A DNA stretch of 24,956 bases from Mikrocytos mackini (GCA_030180075.1 JASNJN010000299.1:1-24956); one strand, 5' to 3'. Numbered from the stretch's first letter, positions 1 through 10,142 are shown. Program-made: numbers and translations. The notes: generated by a model not told the origin, from the sequence alone.

Positions 1-755
1 ATTTGTCATATTACTTCCTGCATCTGTTACAAATAGTGAGCAATTATCCTTTAATAAATTGACTTCCTTCATTATATCTGATGTTTCTTTTTGAACTATA
101 ACTTTCGTAGCCATGTCTAAATTGGTTGTTATTAAATTTTTGCATTTAAATTCCAAATTCGAATTGAAGTATGTAATAAAAATGGATAATAGTTTGTCAT
201 TGGTATGGGGCCGGCTCCAAATATCACTGTATAAGGCGAATCGCTGAGAAACCTTTAGTTCTTTTTAAAGAGATTAAATTTAGTTTTATAAAGCTTTGTT
301 AGGTTGTTGGAAAATGTGTTTCTATGTGCTATTAATTTATCGAAAGCTCCTAGTCTGTATCTCTGAGCTATCTTGGCCATTGTGTTAACAAAGTTACGGA
401 ATCCCGAATTTTCCGTTGTCCTTAAGGGGAGCCAACATTCCACTAATAGAGTTAGAATCGCGATATTTAATGAGTGTTTAATTTTAGTTGTCGTTTCCCT
501 CGAAGGGGCAATATCTGGTAGTCTTGTTTGGTTTGTGGTACATTTGTGATTGAGTAATGCCGATGTTCCTGTGCGTTTGCTATGGTAGTTGTACACTGTG
601 TAGCAAACAGAACAGACGGCATAATCTTTGTTTTCTACCTGTCTAAACTTTTCCCACGCTATAGAAGATGATTTAGGAGGTTTAAATGATAACTTCTCGT
701 ATTCTGGATGTGTAAGAACCCGACCAACCGCCAGATTTATGTTCTGTGTTTCCAT
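1..755 (-). pseudogene. hAT-family transposase, 5' part, frameshifted and cut by the window edge
   Basis: This is the N-terminal half of a hAT (hobo/Ac/Tam3) transposase gene. Reading leftward from an ATG at 753-755, about 166 codons stay open to a stop at 255-257. They include a BED-type zinc finger (Cys-x2-Cys, then a His-Lys-Cys) and the conserved ECWLPLR block. The homology resumes in another frame between about 250 and position 1, with FALYSDIW (first catalytic Asp) and VTDAGSN (second catalytic Asp). The frame change lies in an A-rich run near 255-262. The hAT copy at 3824-5602 aligns throughout, for example CWLPLR, FALYxDxW and TDxGSN, but the two proteins are clearly diverged, so these are different subfamilies and not recent duplicates. 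The C-terminal dimerisation region lies outside the window. Family assignment is confident; no terminal inverted repeat was found. Confidence 0.85.
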
Positions 756-3700
756 AACGTATAAAAATTTTTTATTGAAAAATAACAGCCAATGAAGAGA
801 AATATCCACAGAGAATTATGCTTGTTTATTTTGTCCAACTACCTACGTATAGCCGACGGTTATATCTTCAACACGAAGTGTACACTCAAAGTTCTTATTC
901 TAAGAATAACAAGATCCTCCGATAACAGCACTGTTCTTTTAACATTACACTAATATTCATCAAAGCTAGAACACGTAGAGTAGAATAACAACTACTACCT
1001 GTCTTCCGGAACGTAGAATAGCAAATATACCTTTAATTTTCAAAAGTCAAAGGTACAATCAAGCTAGAATTATACAACAGTTTTAAACTCTCTAATAAAG
1101 ACCGCCCTATGTTATTAAAACGACTTCCAACCAGTTCTCCATTATAATACTTTGATACGAACAACAGACTTATACCAAATATCCGTATAATATCCCAAAG
1201 TAATACATTTCCTTTAAGACTGGTTTACGAATATGCAGATTGAGCTAATCAAATGGGCATGTTAAATTATATCAATTCACCAATTGTAATAAATTGGGGG
1301 TGTAGTTTAGTAAATAATTAATTAATCTTACTATATTATTTATAAATGTTTAAATAATTTATAAGTTTGATAAGATAATAAATATAATTAATGATTTCTG
1401 CGAATTTCGAAATTTAATTGGTATTTTTATTTACTATTGAAAATCAATTTGTTATTTCCGTTTTAATGAATAACATTTCGTTGTCGAAGTCTTAAATATC
1501 TCCTGTTTATGTAGTCGTAGTCATTTAGTTTAATATCATTATCAAAAGAATATACATATGAAAGGACATCTTGTAATAGGCATAACCATATAAACAAGTC
1601 TCTTTCTAGTATATTTCGCGACTATAATCCTCAAGTTTCAATGATGTCTTTGTATTTCTATACAAAGAGAATCTTTGGTTGTACACCTAATTTATGAATC
1701 ACCGGGTTACATTACAACGAAGATTATATTGTGAGCAACGAGATAGCTATGTTCCATCACATCTAGTATGTGGCAAGAAGTTACTTGTATTAATATCACG
1801 TCCGATTGCTAAAAGAAGATGTTGTAAGTATATTCGAATATAGAGATCAGGGGGAAGGAGTAAACAACAAATCTGTTTTAAAAATTTTAAAAACTAAATT
1901 TTAATTTTGATGATCAAATTATCGTTAAATGCGGCTATTAAATCGGATTATCAAACAATATATGATTGATTATAAACGAACACAATCCATGTTTTAATCA
2001 ATAAACGTTTAGGAGCCTATTTTATGCTTTTGAGGTTTATGGCCGCTTTTTTGTATGTTTTCGATACCATACCGACCGATTCCGACCCGATCGGGTCGGA
2101 ATCGGGTCGGTCGGTCGGAAAGCGACACCTCTGCTATGACTTGCCTTTACAGAACTTTCTCGGGGGCGATTAAGACTTATTGTTGGAATCAAGGATTTAG
2201 CCGTCTAGTTGGCAAGTGGAAGCACGGTACTACATGATGTAACGTCTTTTAAAAGTTTTTTGCTGCTTGAAAGAGACGAGAAGCTTTGTTCAGGCTCAAT
2301 TACCGACTTTTCAGCGATAGCCTGGGGCATTCTAAGGCCATTAGATATTATGACACCTGTTATCTTCTAGTAGAGCTTATATTTTACTTAACAAGTGAGT
2401 GAACATTGTGTTTACTGATTTGAAAAGAAGGTCTTGTTGGCTTTCAAGAATTGAGCATCTATAATGAAGAATTTAATAAGGAAGGTTTATAAAGATATTT
2501 AAAGACGCCCGATTCTTTACTTGGGCTTACTACTGTCCTATTTTTCTTCACTACGAATTTCTTTAAAGGGATTTTACTTTTGATTTTCTTTGGGTTTACT
2601 TTTCTACTCTCTTAGTCCGATATTGCACCCTTTTCGTCCGTACAGCTAACTGTGTCAATGTATAACATATACTCTTTGTTATACCATCTGGAAATATTCA
2701 CTTTGGGAGGGTAAAAAAATTTATAGAATGTAGGGGAAGTGTAAATTACGTTGAAAAAAGACACTTCTTTTGGATTGGATCTTGAGTCCATAGAGCGATT
2801 TTCAGGCCAATACGAGGCCTGTGGGCCGATTTCTACCCAAATAGGAAAATGAAAAGTTAAATTTGAGAATGGAGATGACCCATGTTCAACTTAAATTGGG
2901 TCTAGAAATAGTTGTAGAGAATCCAGAATTGTACTTCGGTTATGAGTGAGAATTGACTTGCCTTGGAGAGCTTCTTGTTCGCTAGTAATAGGGTTTAGAT
3001 TTTTTAAAGGAAATAGCTTAGTATTGAAGTGTCATTAGGAGTCTGTGAATAGTTTAGAGTAGAAGGGGGCCTGTGGGATCATTTTGAAGATGTTTATAGG
3101 TTTATATTCGAACCATGGTGCCTTCTGTATTTTAATGGAACAAATTTAGGGAATTTTGCAACTTTTGAATTTGTTAGGAACTATAAGGACTTGTAACAGA
3201 GTTATATACATCAGGTGAGTTGTAGAGATTATTTGGGAATACTTTTGGAGTTGGTGGAGTTGATTTGGTACGTATCTTTGATTCTGAAGTAGCTAGCATG
3301 TGATTTTCCTTAAGAATTTTGCTTGAATGAAAGTCTGTTTCTGTCATTTTCTTAGTTGTGAGCTGGTTACAAATAGTTTAATGATAATCATAGTTAGATT
3401 GATTTGATACCCGGAACAGCTTTTTGGATGAGTATTCAGCATATTCAACATGATATAAGAGACAGATTTAAACAAGTTTAAGGATTTCCCGAATAGAAAC
3501 ACGTACTACCTAACCATTTAAAAAACTCGGGTACATCATGAATGAACAATGTAAAGCTATAAATGTATTAGATTAAAGTTTAATCATAGTATTTATATTC
3601 AAAGAATAACATAATAGAAAATGTTTAGTGAGAACAACATAGATCTTGGATATTAATAAGAATTGATGTTATTTATCGAGTTTTGATAATAGGAAACAAG

Positions 3701-3823
3701 ATTAAAATAAAGAACAACAATAAAATGAACCTTTGGTGGACTAGAATATTATTTAAAAATTATATGTTAATAGTAATCACGTCAATAATTAATATCAAGT
3801 TATTTTAATAATGTTTATTTTAT
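756..3823. other. Gene-poor stretch between the two hAT copies
   Basis: No convincing coding sequence, RNA gene or complete mobile element is visible here. Short open frames exist, the longest about 60 codons around 2055-2237, but they lack a start signal and recognisable content, and one only exists because it crosses a GC-rich palindrome. The stretch from about 2280 to 3500 is less AT-rich than the surrounding intergenic DNA and may be the remains of an old element that I cannot classify. Confidence 0.6.
2071..2117. repeat. GC-rich stretch with a perfect 26-bp palindrome
   Basis: Positions 2078-2103 form a perfect 26-bp palindrome centred between 2090 and 2091 (GATTCCGACCCG then ATCGGGTCGGAATC). 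It sits in a 47-bp block made of CCGAC/GTCGG motifs, with further GTCGG units to the right. The block is very GC-rich in a strongly AT-rich neighbourhood. It could extrude as a cruciform or fold as a hairpin in RNA. Function unknown. Confidence 0.9.
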
Positions 3824-5602
3824 TTACTTATCATTTAAGAAAGCATACGCCTTTAATTTATCAGCATTAAAATTGCTTTTCCTCGCGTTTATGTAATATC
3901 CTAGACGGCTGAAGTGACTTTCCACAACGCATGTCGAACCCATTGTACTAGCATTCTTGATAAACATCTCATATAGCTTTGGTAGTGTGTTTTTGTACAT
4001 CTTCCAAAATTTAAGACTGTCATTAAATAAAGTTTCAGGGGCTGTTATACAGAGATTCATATACTCGGACACTTCATCCAATTGCAAAGGCTTTGCTCTT
4101 TTGTTTTTCAAAGATTGGAAATCAGATGCTTCTTTATTTCGATAAGAAACTGCACGGGGTTTGTTCTTTTCTTTTTTGAGTTCTTTTACTTCCGTATTAA
4201 TTCCTTCGTCTTCTATTTGATAAGTTTCATCGGATTCTATTTCCGATCTTATAAAATCCAAAAAGAAATTACGCTGTATGGTTGACAACCAAGACAATTT
4301 GCTGAAAGCAGGGTGAAGAAAGGTGCAACATAGTAAGTTATCATGAGCTTCTTCGTAAACTGACATCTTATCATTGAAAATATTATATGCTTCGCTTGAC
4401 AAACGCTGTATGTATATGTTGTCATCTTGTTTGTACTCCTTGATATGCTCTGTAAGGGTATGCATGAGTGGCTTGAGCAAATATAGCGTGTATGTTTTCT
4501 GTTCAACGTCTTTTGTAGCCAGATAAAATGGTTTTAAGAAGTTAACCAATTTAAAAATTAAATTTTCGTCAATATCACGGAGCATATTAAAGTGTTTTTC
4601 GCTTTGAAGATATATCTTTATGTTATTATCGATATTCTTGAGAACATCGTTTAACAGGATATACCGAGAATTCCACCGGGTTATACACAACGAGGGCAAT
4701 TTTACTCCAACTATCGTTCTGAACCCCGAAAACTTACTCATCTGTGACAGTTTGGAGCAGGCTCTTAAAACTTTTGCAATCTGTATTGGTAGTTCTTTGA
4801 ATACATTTGTTAATGTCGTATTCAATCGATGTGCAAAACAAACGAGGTTGAAGGCACTGGGTAATAGATTGACGATATTAGAACCCATATCTGTGATTAC
4901 CCCCGAAATATATTGATGTTTAAGTCCGAATTCGCTAAGTATTTCTTCAACATCGGTTCTAATTGATATTTTAGTACTGTTTTCAATTTTTTGTGTAGAA
5001 AGATTCCGAGTAACGAATTCGTCGTTCTTGTTGATATATGAGATGAATACTGCCAGGAATTTTTGGCAAGTTGTCTTTTGCGTCCACAGATCCATGTATA
5101 GCGCAAAATTCTTTAGATTCTTCGTTGTAGATATAAATTTTAACTTTTCATTTTTGTAGAACTTTCCTATCATGTTTGAGAATGTTGTTCTATGTGAGAT
5201 AGTATCAGGAGTTACAATAATATGATTGCGATATGATAATGAAGTTAGAGACTTTATAAAATTTTTAAATCCTTCTGTCTCTACCAGACGTAGAGGTAGC
5301 CAACAGTTAAGAAGAAATTGAAAAATTAATTCATTGAGTTGCTTCTTGTTTTCTACTGTTAATTTTGAGTTCTGCACAAATGACAATATAGATGGTGTGT
5401 TTGATTCATTTGAACATTTGTGGGCTAATAATGAGGACGTTCCTGTTTTCTTACTGTGATACACGTATACTTTCCTACAAAAATCGCATACCACAAAGGT
5501 AGTTTCTTTAATGGCGGAGAATTTAGTCCAGGGCTGGAATTCCATTTGCCCCAAGTTTTTCCATATACCCCAAATTCTTCCATCTGCCACAAATTCTTCC
5601 AT
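3824..5602 (-). CDS. hAT-family transposase, apparently complete
   Basis: The product would cut and paste a hAT element, acting in the nucleus. Numbered from the ATG at 5600-5602 (592 residues), it has a BED-type zinc finger at about 36-63 (Cys-x2-Cys, later His-Lys-Cys) and a CWLPLR block near 100. The catalytic triad is D171 (ALYMDLW), D238 (ITDMGSN) and E561 (CVVESHFSRLG). The hAT insertion-domain landmarks are also there: the CFAHRLN motif at 255-261, TRWNSRY at 308-314 and the FLHPAF block near 428. The C-terminal dimerisation region (about 507-590) ends in ARKSNFNADKLKA. No stop or frameshift interrupts it. The first 19 or so residues are encoded by a minisatellite, so the true start may be the later ATG at 5543-5545, next to the point where homology with the other hAT copy begins. 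Terminal inverted repeats and an 8-bp target duplication were not found by eye, so mobility is unproven. Confidence 0.9.
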   Translation of the reverse strand: MEEFVADGRIWGIWKNLGQMEFQPWTKFSAIKETTFVVCDFCRKVYVYHSKKTGTSSLLAHKCSNESNTPSILSFVQNSKLTVENKKQLNELIFQFLLNCWLPLRLVETEGFKNFIKSLTSLSYRNHIIVTPDTISHRTTFSNMIGKFYKNEKLKFISTTKNLKNFALYMDLWTQKTTCQKFLAVFISYINKNDEFVTRNLSTQKIENSTKISIRTDVEEILSEFGLKHQYISGVITDMGSNIVNLLPSAFNLVCFAHRLNTTLTNVFKELPIQIAKVLRACSKLSQMSKFSGFRTIVGVKLPSLCITRWNSRYILLNDVLKNIDNNIKIYLQSEKHFNMLRDIDENLIFKLVNFLKPFYLATKDVEQKTYTLYLLKPLMHTLTEHIKEYKQDDNIYIQRLSSEAYNIFNDKMSVYEEAHDNLLCCTFLHPAFSKLSWLSTIQRNFFLDFIRSEIESDETYQIEDEGINTEVKELKKEKNKPRAVSYRNKEASDFQSLKNKRAKPLQLDEVSEYMNLCITAPETLFNDSLKFWKMYKNTLPKLYEMFIKNASTMGSTCVVESHFSRLGYYINARKSNFNADKLKAYAFLNDK

Positions 5603-5636
5603 CTGCCACAAATTTTGATTTGCCCCAAATTTTTTT
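5545..5636. repeat. 19-bp minisatellite at the 5' end of the hAT gene
   Basis: Five head-to-tail units of 17-19 bp follow one another: 5545-5563, 5564-5582, 5583-5601, 5602-5619 and 5620-5636. The consensus is close to TCTGCCACAAATTCTTCCA. The second and third units match at 17 of 19 positions and the outer units are more diverged. The array overlaps the first codons of the transposase on the minus strand and contributes the repeated Trp/Gly/Met-rich N-terminal residues. Confidence 0.9.
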
Positions 5637-7152
5637 AATTTTAAATTTGAAAAAAATTATAAGACGTAGTTTCACGTATTTTACATTCATTATTTGCAGA
5701 AATAGATAATTCTGTGTTTTTAATTGTATCATTTTATATATTATTTATTGTATTTCTCAAGCTTGGATTGCCGAATATTTAGAAAATTCTTTTGTAAATT
5801 CGATGGAGTTTGTATCAGGTACACAGTAGTTCGACTGACCTTGAATCTTCAATTAGCTTTAAAGAATTGAGCATCTTTTCGTTGTTTTTAAAAGCCCCGT
5901 TAGATGAACAAGTTTATATAAGGGCTATGTTAAATAACGTATATAGGGTTATAATCGATGAAATTATATGGATACGAGCATTGCAACATGTAAACACTTA
6001 TGTGATATATACATGCAATAATAGAATAGAATAAAAACTTAATATCTTCAAAATTACTATAGCTCAACCATCTTACAGTTGCACAACTTCTATGTCGCTA
6101 AGGATCGTTACAACGCTGCAATAAAAGACATATACCACATTCACTTTACATAGCTCTGGAATAACGAATATATTCTAGATCAGGAAAAGATGCCCAACTA
6201 CTGAGTCATGAGCAGATCTTAAATATACTAATAAAACTTGAGCTTATTCATATAACGTTCTTGTTATCCGCGATGTTCAATGCATGAAGATTAGGGCGAA
6301 TTATTGATTCATTTAGCAAAATAGTATTTTAAGCAAAATCCATTATTATGGAAAGTACTAATAAGATATAGAAGATTCCAAAAAGTAGGAGAATTAATGG
6401 AAAGTTACATGTTTTGTAATTGTTTCAGAGGAGAATTTTTGTTCTAAATGGGTTCAACATAGGAAAGATTATATAATTAAATTGACATGATGTCTCTTTG
6501 CACGCAAATTACGGCCCCTTGGATTTGGCTAAATAAATATATGTTATTTGTTATGTGTTTAAACACATTCTCTTAAATTTTTGATCGTGGAATATTTCTC
6601 TATCTCGAGATACTGTGTATTTTATGAATTTAAAAACGGTATTTGAGCAGGGTTGGTTAAAATAATTTAAAACAAACTAGTAAAGCTAGTTAGGTATATA
6701 TAGAAGTGTAATGTCGTTGAATTATTCCCGTTGTATGTTGGGGCTGGAGACGTCATTTATGTTTTTAAAATTTTAAATCTTAGAAAGAAACTGAAAAGAC
6801 TACGGCTACAACAAGCTCCTATACAAATCGAGACTCATCCAATCTAGTTATCACATTGTTAAAAAGATAGTCTTGGGATATTTCAGAAGCCGGGAGTTCC
6901 AAACTTCCTAACCATTCTACTACACCACGAACACACGAAAATAAATGACCAGGACTATTTACAACAACTTCAATGACCATCATAAAGACACTAGAGAAAG
7001 CTCGGATCACTATGAAGACAAAGATGGCAATTTATAAGATAAAATCGTGTTTGTTACTTGGATTTAAAATGAAATAAAAGAAAGTCAAACTAGGACACCC
7101 AATAATTACAATTAAATAGAAAACTTAGGGAATAAGGAGGCATTGACTATAC
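5637..7152. other. Gene-poor stretch, no convincing coding sequence
   Basis: Short open frames occur, for example about 5810-6034 on plus and 6819-7010 on minus, but they lack an ATG at their start, have no recognisable domain and no consistent upstream signal. An AAAATTTTAAA-type motif occurs near 6768-6778, but no sensible reading frame follows it in either direction. I see no RNA gene here. Confidence 0.5.
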
Positions 7153-7568
7153 TGTGCGGATTTATGAATTACGGGGCGAAATAAGAATACTATGAATAAA
7201 TAAAGTAGGGTTATATAAGAAATAAAGGAATAATCTGATCAAGAGATATACATGATAATTAATTGTTATTTTATTTTCTCGTAAAATCGTTTTTCAGTAA
7301 ATTATTTAAACTGGTTTACTTGGTTCATTGACTTGAACATTTAATCTACCAAAATGAATCAATAGAAATAATATTAAAATTTAGCTAATTATATATAATA
7401 ATAAGTTATAAATCAAACAGATAATAAATAGACATTTGTAGAGAAAATAAAATAACAATTAATTATCATGTATATCTCTTGATCAGATTATTCCTTTATT
7501 TCTTATATAACCCTACTTTATTTATTCATAGTATTCTTATTTCGCCCCGTAATTCATAAATCCGCACA
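7153..7568. mobile_element. 416-bp foldback/MITE-like element with 128-bp inverted arms
   Basis: The left arm (7153-7280, beginning TGTGCGGATTTATG) and the right arm (7441-7568, ending CATAAATCCGCACA) are inverted copies of each other over 128 bp with no mismatch that I can see. A 160-bp AT-rich spacer (7281-7440) separates them. There is no coding capacity. The flanks (ACTATAC on the left, TTTTTTAG on the right) show no clear target-site duplication. Perfect arms point to a young insertion or to ongoing gene conversion between the arms. A long stem of this kind would also form double-stranded RNA if transcribed. Superfamily unknown. Confidence 0.85.
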
Positions 7569-7877
7569 TTTTTTAGATTCTTTGTTGAATTCAAAGAAAA
7601 TAATAGTCAAAAGGAATTCCCGCATCAAGTTACTAAGAATACACTAAAACGTCTGAACAAAGGAAGAGAAAAGGTCCCAGATGATTTTTATCATCAAACT
7701 CTTTATCTTGCATATCACTTGGGGTTGATAAAGATTCATTTGGATATATTGAAGGACGATCAGGATGAGGAAGTGAAAAAGTACTATTTTGTTTGGATGA
7801 ATCGAATAACAGAAATGCGAATTATGAAGAAATATGAGAAGTATAAACTAAAGGTTATTACGACAAATACAAAATAA
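7569..7877 (+). pseudogene. Headless open frame, C-terminal fragment of an unknown gene
   Basis: Beginning at the very first base after the foldback element, 102 codons stay open to a TAA at 7875-7877. The product is charged and looks like real protein, with segments such as KRLNKGREKVPDDFYHQ and KKYYFVWMNRITEMRIMKK, but no start codon occurs near its left end and I do not recognise a family. The matching N-terminal part was not found to the left of 7153, so the gene was either cut by the insertion together with a flanking deletion, or the open frame is fortuitous. Codon use resembles that of the nearby host genes. Confidence 0.4.
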
Positions 7878-8083
7878 ACGTAAAGAACTAAATATTTATT
7901 TTATTAACTAGTGGGAGCGATTGAAATTAAGCTTATTTTATTTATAATAGTTTAAAACAATATATTCCATAATAAGAAATTTATTTTAAATCATTAATAT
8001 TGTATTTTGTTACACATTGAACACCTGTATGCTATTTTGATGAAATAAAATAATAAAACAAATCAATATAAGTCATTTAATAA
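7878..8083. other. AT-rich spacer between fragment and Dna2-like gene
   Basis: About 200 bp of AT-rich DNA forming the 3' flank of both neighbouring reading frames. On the minus strand no helicase-like reading frame continues downstream of the Dna2-like stop codon. Confidence 0.6.
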
Positions 8084-9937
8084 TTATAAATTCAGCTTAC
8101 TTATTAAAAGTGTCGAAAATTTATCGTTTTCCAAATCCCCCCTTATGAACAAATCTATGACTGCATTAAGTTTACAATTAAATTGTGATTTAAATCTTTC
8201 TTTCGATATAAAGTAACTTTTTACATGGTATCCTTTTAGTATTCTTTTAATATACTTTTCTTCGAATACATCTTCTATATCTTTTTTCAGGACATAAGTT
8301 TTCTCCTTTTCTTTTTCTAATCCATTTGTTTTAAGTTCTGTCATTTTCAATCTTTTTATCAACATAAACTTAATATCATTTTTATTCTTTGTGTTCATTT
8401 CACTCAAACAAAGAAACCTCTCTCCTTTATACTCTTCTATCATTTTAACACTGGCTTCTTTGCAACCCTTTAAATGAATGTAAATAGTCAGCTTATTGTT
8501 TTTTATTTCGAATTTGCTTATTTTAAATGTACATACATTTTCAGTAATAACTTTGTTGTTACTTTTCAACACTTTGTATATTTCTTCTTTACAATATTTG
8601 AACTCTTTGTTTATAAATTGAAGGTGAGTTTCGTCCCAATAAAATATGTTTTCAAATTCTTCAATGTCTACATAGTTGTCAGAGTCGGCATAGTTCAAAA
8701 CAGCACACTTTTTATTATACGCAATATCGTTACACTTCCTCTTCCGTTCTTCTGGGTCAGAAACAGCTTGTGGAATTGCATTGTTTGGATTCAAATAAAA
8801 TATTAATTCATTCCTGGCGTTAATAATATTCCTAAGTATATTTGGGTCATGTTTAACTTCTAAGTAATCGTAAGTTGGGTTTAGAATATTATAAATGTAC
8901 GCACTGCTAAGATCCAAGTTGTACTTCTCATTTAACATGGCTATATACAATGTGACTTGAGATATATAAGCTGAGTTAACACTTGTTAAACTAAGTGGCT
9001 TTTTATTGAACATAGTTTTCAATTCTATAATGTGTAGTTTGTCCTGTACTTTAATTACAATGTCTATGAATCCAGAGAGCCCGTAGACAATACTGTTTAT
9101 TGGCTCTTCTATATTAAAAATTTCTATTTTATTGTCTATATCTTCACTATTTAGAAAAGTGTTCTTTTTGATTAAGTTTTCGTGGAAGGACATTATGTAG
9201 GGGAAATAAAAGGACACTTTTTCCGAAATGTAATTTACACTTTGGCCGACTCTGTTGATTTCTAAACAATCTCTAAATATAAGTTCTTTTGATTTATCTT
9301 TCAAATTGTTTATTTCTAGGTCCTTTAGTAATAAACTTTCTTGGATAAGTTCATGGAGATGTGTTCCGATTATAGTGTTAACGTTTGAAGAAAAAGAAGG
9401 TGCGATGATGGAGAGTATGGTTTTTCGTTTACAGTAAAAAGAAGATGAAAGAGTTGTCACACCAAGTCTTATACAAGGTTGTAATATTACAAACGGTACG
9501 TAGTTTCCTTCCAATACTTTAGTGTTATCGGTTGTGTTTAGAATAGACTGTAATTTTTGTAAGTCAATAATTCGTGCATCCCAAACTAAACAAAGTAATT
9601 CACCTTCTTGTAAATTACAAAGTAAAGGAGCTTCTTGAACGAATTTATTTCTTTCTATATAAAGGATTAGTCTTTTAACGTTATCTGTTTCAATATGATT
9701 GTTTGTGTCAATTTTGTTATGGGAATCAACGTTTGTGAGAGGCGTGAGTATGAGCTGAAAGTATAAGTCGGTATTTTCTGGTTGGTTCTGGTCCTGTTGG
9801 TCAGTGTCGAAGGATAGAAAGTTGAAGTAAAGAGGAAATTGTGAAATCTTATCCTTGATTGCTCCATTGCTAGTTGGAGCTACTAAGTGTGTTCTTGGGA
9901 ACTTGGAATGAGTCACTCTTGATTTTTTGTTCCTCAT
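8084..9937 (-). CDS. Dna2-like PD-(D/E)XK nuclease with Fe-S cysteines, helicase domain absent
   Basis: The 617-residue product resembles the N-terminal nuclease part of Dna2, which trims long flaps during Okazaki-fragment maturation and resects DNA ends. Visible motifs are LGVTTLSSSFYCKRK with the first cluster Cys (C169), GTHLHE (H195, E196), GFIDIVIKV (D292), IIELKT (E305, K307), the Q327-x2-L-Y box, and the distal cluster cysteines C402 and C411. The usual distal spacing is Cys-x2-Cys-x5-Cys; here the middle position is Ile405, so only three of four ligands are present. Residues about 430-617 could be the barrel region. The frame stops where a helicase Walker A would normally follow, so the protein is roughly half the length of a full Dna2. 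The ATG at 9935-9937 follows CCC-containing DNA and an AAAATTTTAA motif. Exo5, another Fe-S nuclease, is the alternative, but the SSSFxCxRK block fits Dna2 better. Confidence 0.75.
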   Translation of the reverse strand: MRNKKSRVTHSKFPRTHLVAPTSNGAIKDKISQFPLYFNFLSFDTDQQDQNQPENTDLYFQLILTPLTNVDSHNKIDTNNHIETDNVKRLILYIERNKFVQEAPLLCNLQEGELLCLVWDARIIDLQKLQSILNTTDNTKVLEGNYVPFVILQPCIRLGVTTLSSSFYCKRKTILSIIAPSFSSNVNTIIGTHLHELIQESLLLKDLEINNLKDKSKELIFRDCLEINRVGQSVNYISEKVSFYFPYIMSFHENLIKKNTFLNSEDIDNKIEIFNIEEPINSIVYGLSGFIDIVIKVQDKLHIIELKTMFNKKPLSLTSVNSAYISQVTLYIAMLNEKYNLDLSSAYIYNILNPTYDYLEVKHDPNILRNIINARNELIFYLNPNNAIPQAVSDPEERKRKCNDIAYNKKCAVLNYADSDNYVDIEEFENIFYWDETHLQFINKEFKYCKEEIYKVLKSNNKVITENVCTFKISKFEIKNNKLTIYIHLKGCKEASVKMIEEYKGERFLCLSEMNTKNKNDIKFMLIKRLKMTELKTNGLEKEKEKTYVLKKDIEDVFEEKYIKRILKGYHVKSYFISKERFKSQFNCKLNAVIDLFIRGDLENDKFSTLLISKLNL

Positions 9938-10142
9938 GTGTTGGTAGGGATTGGTAATCGAGGGTTGAATATTTTCGATTTTAAAATTTTACAACGATTA
10001 TGTTAAATCTAGGGAACCGTCGATCTTCTAAACAATATTGTATGCTAATATTGTGACGTTATCATTTACAACTCCGTATTAAAAGCTATGACGGAATTAT
10101 TATACAATTCCAACTCTAAAAAAATTAAATTTTAACTTTTGT
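9938..10142. promoter_or_regulatory. Divergent promoter region between Dna2-like and filamin-like genes
   Basis: A 205-bp spacer must serve both genes. For the minus-strand gene, AAAATTTTAA lies at 9981-9990, about 45 bp upstream of its ATG, and CCC-containing DNA sits between them. For the plus-strand gene, an A-rich run and AAATTTTAA lie at 10117-10135, about 8 bp before the ATG. Signals of the AAATTT and CCC type next to start codons have been described in microsporidia. Their role here is inferred. Confidence 0.5.

Noticed and set aside
820-1260. Possible solo LTR, because the minus strand reads TGTTGAAGATATAACCG from about 870
   Set aside because: No matching CA end, no target duplication and no second copy in the window.
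2055-2237. 60-codon plus-strand frame, and a 49-codon frame from the ATG at 2024
   Set aside because: Both exist because the GC-rich palindrome lacks stop codons; neither has recognisable content.
5810-6034. 74-codon plus-strand frame
   Set aside because: Starts at a TTG, has no domain and no upstream signal; likely chance.
6819-7010. 63-codon minus-strand frame with protein-like residues (GVVEWLGSLELP)
   Set aside because: Starts at a GTG and has no recognisable family; could be a fragment, but the support is too thin to list.
8474-8806. 110-codon plus-strand frame opposite the Dna2-like gene
   Set aside because: Phe/Val-rich antisense shadow of a well-supported gene.
9940-9985. tRNA-like T-arm (GAGGGTTGAATATTTTCG)
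   Set aside because: No acceptor stem or anticodon arm can be built around it.
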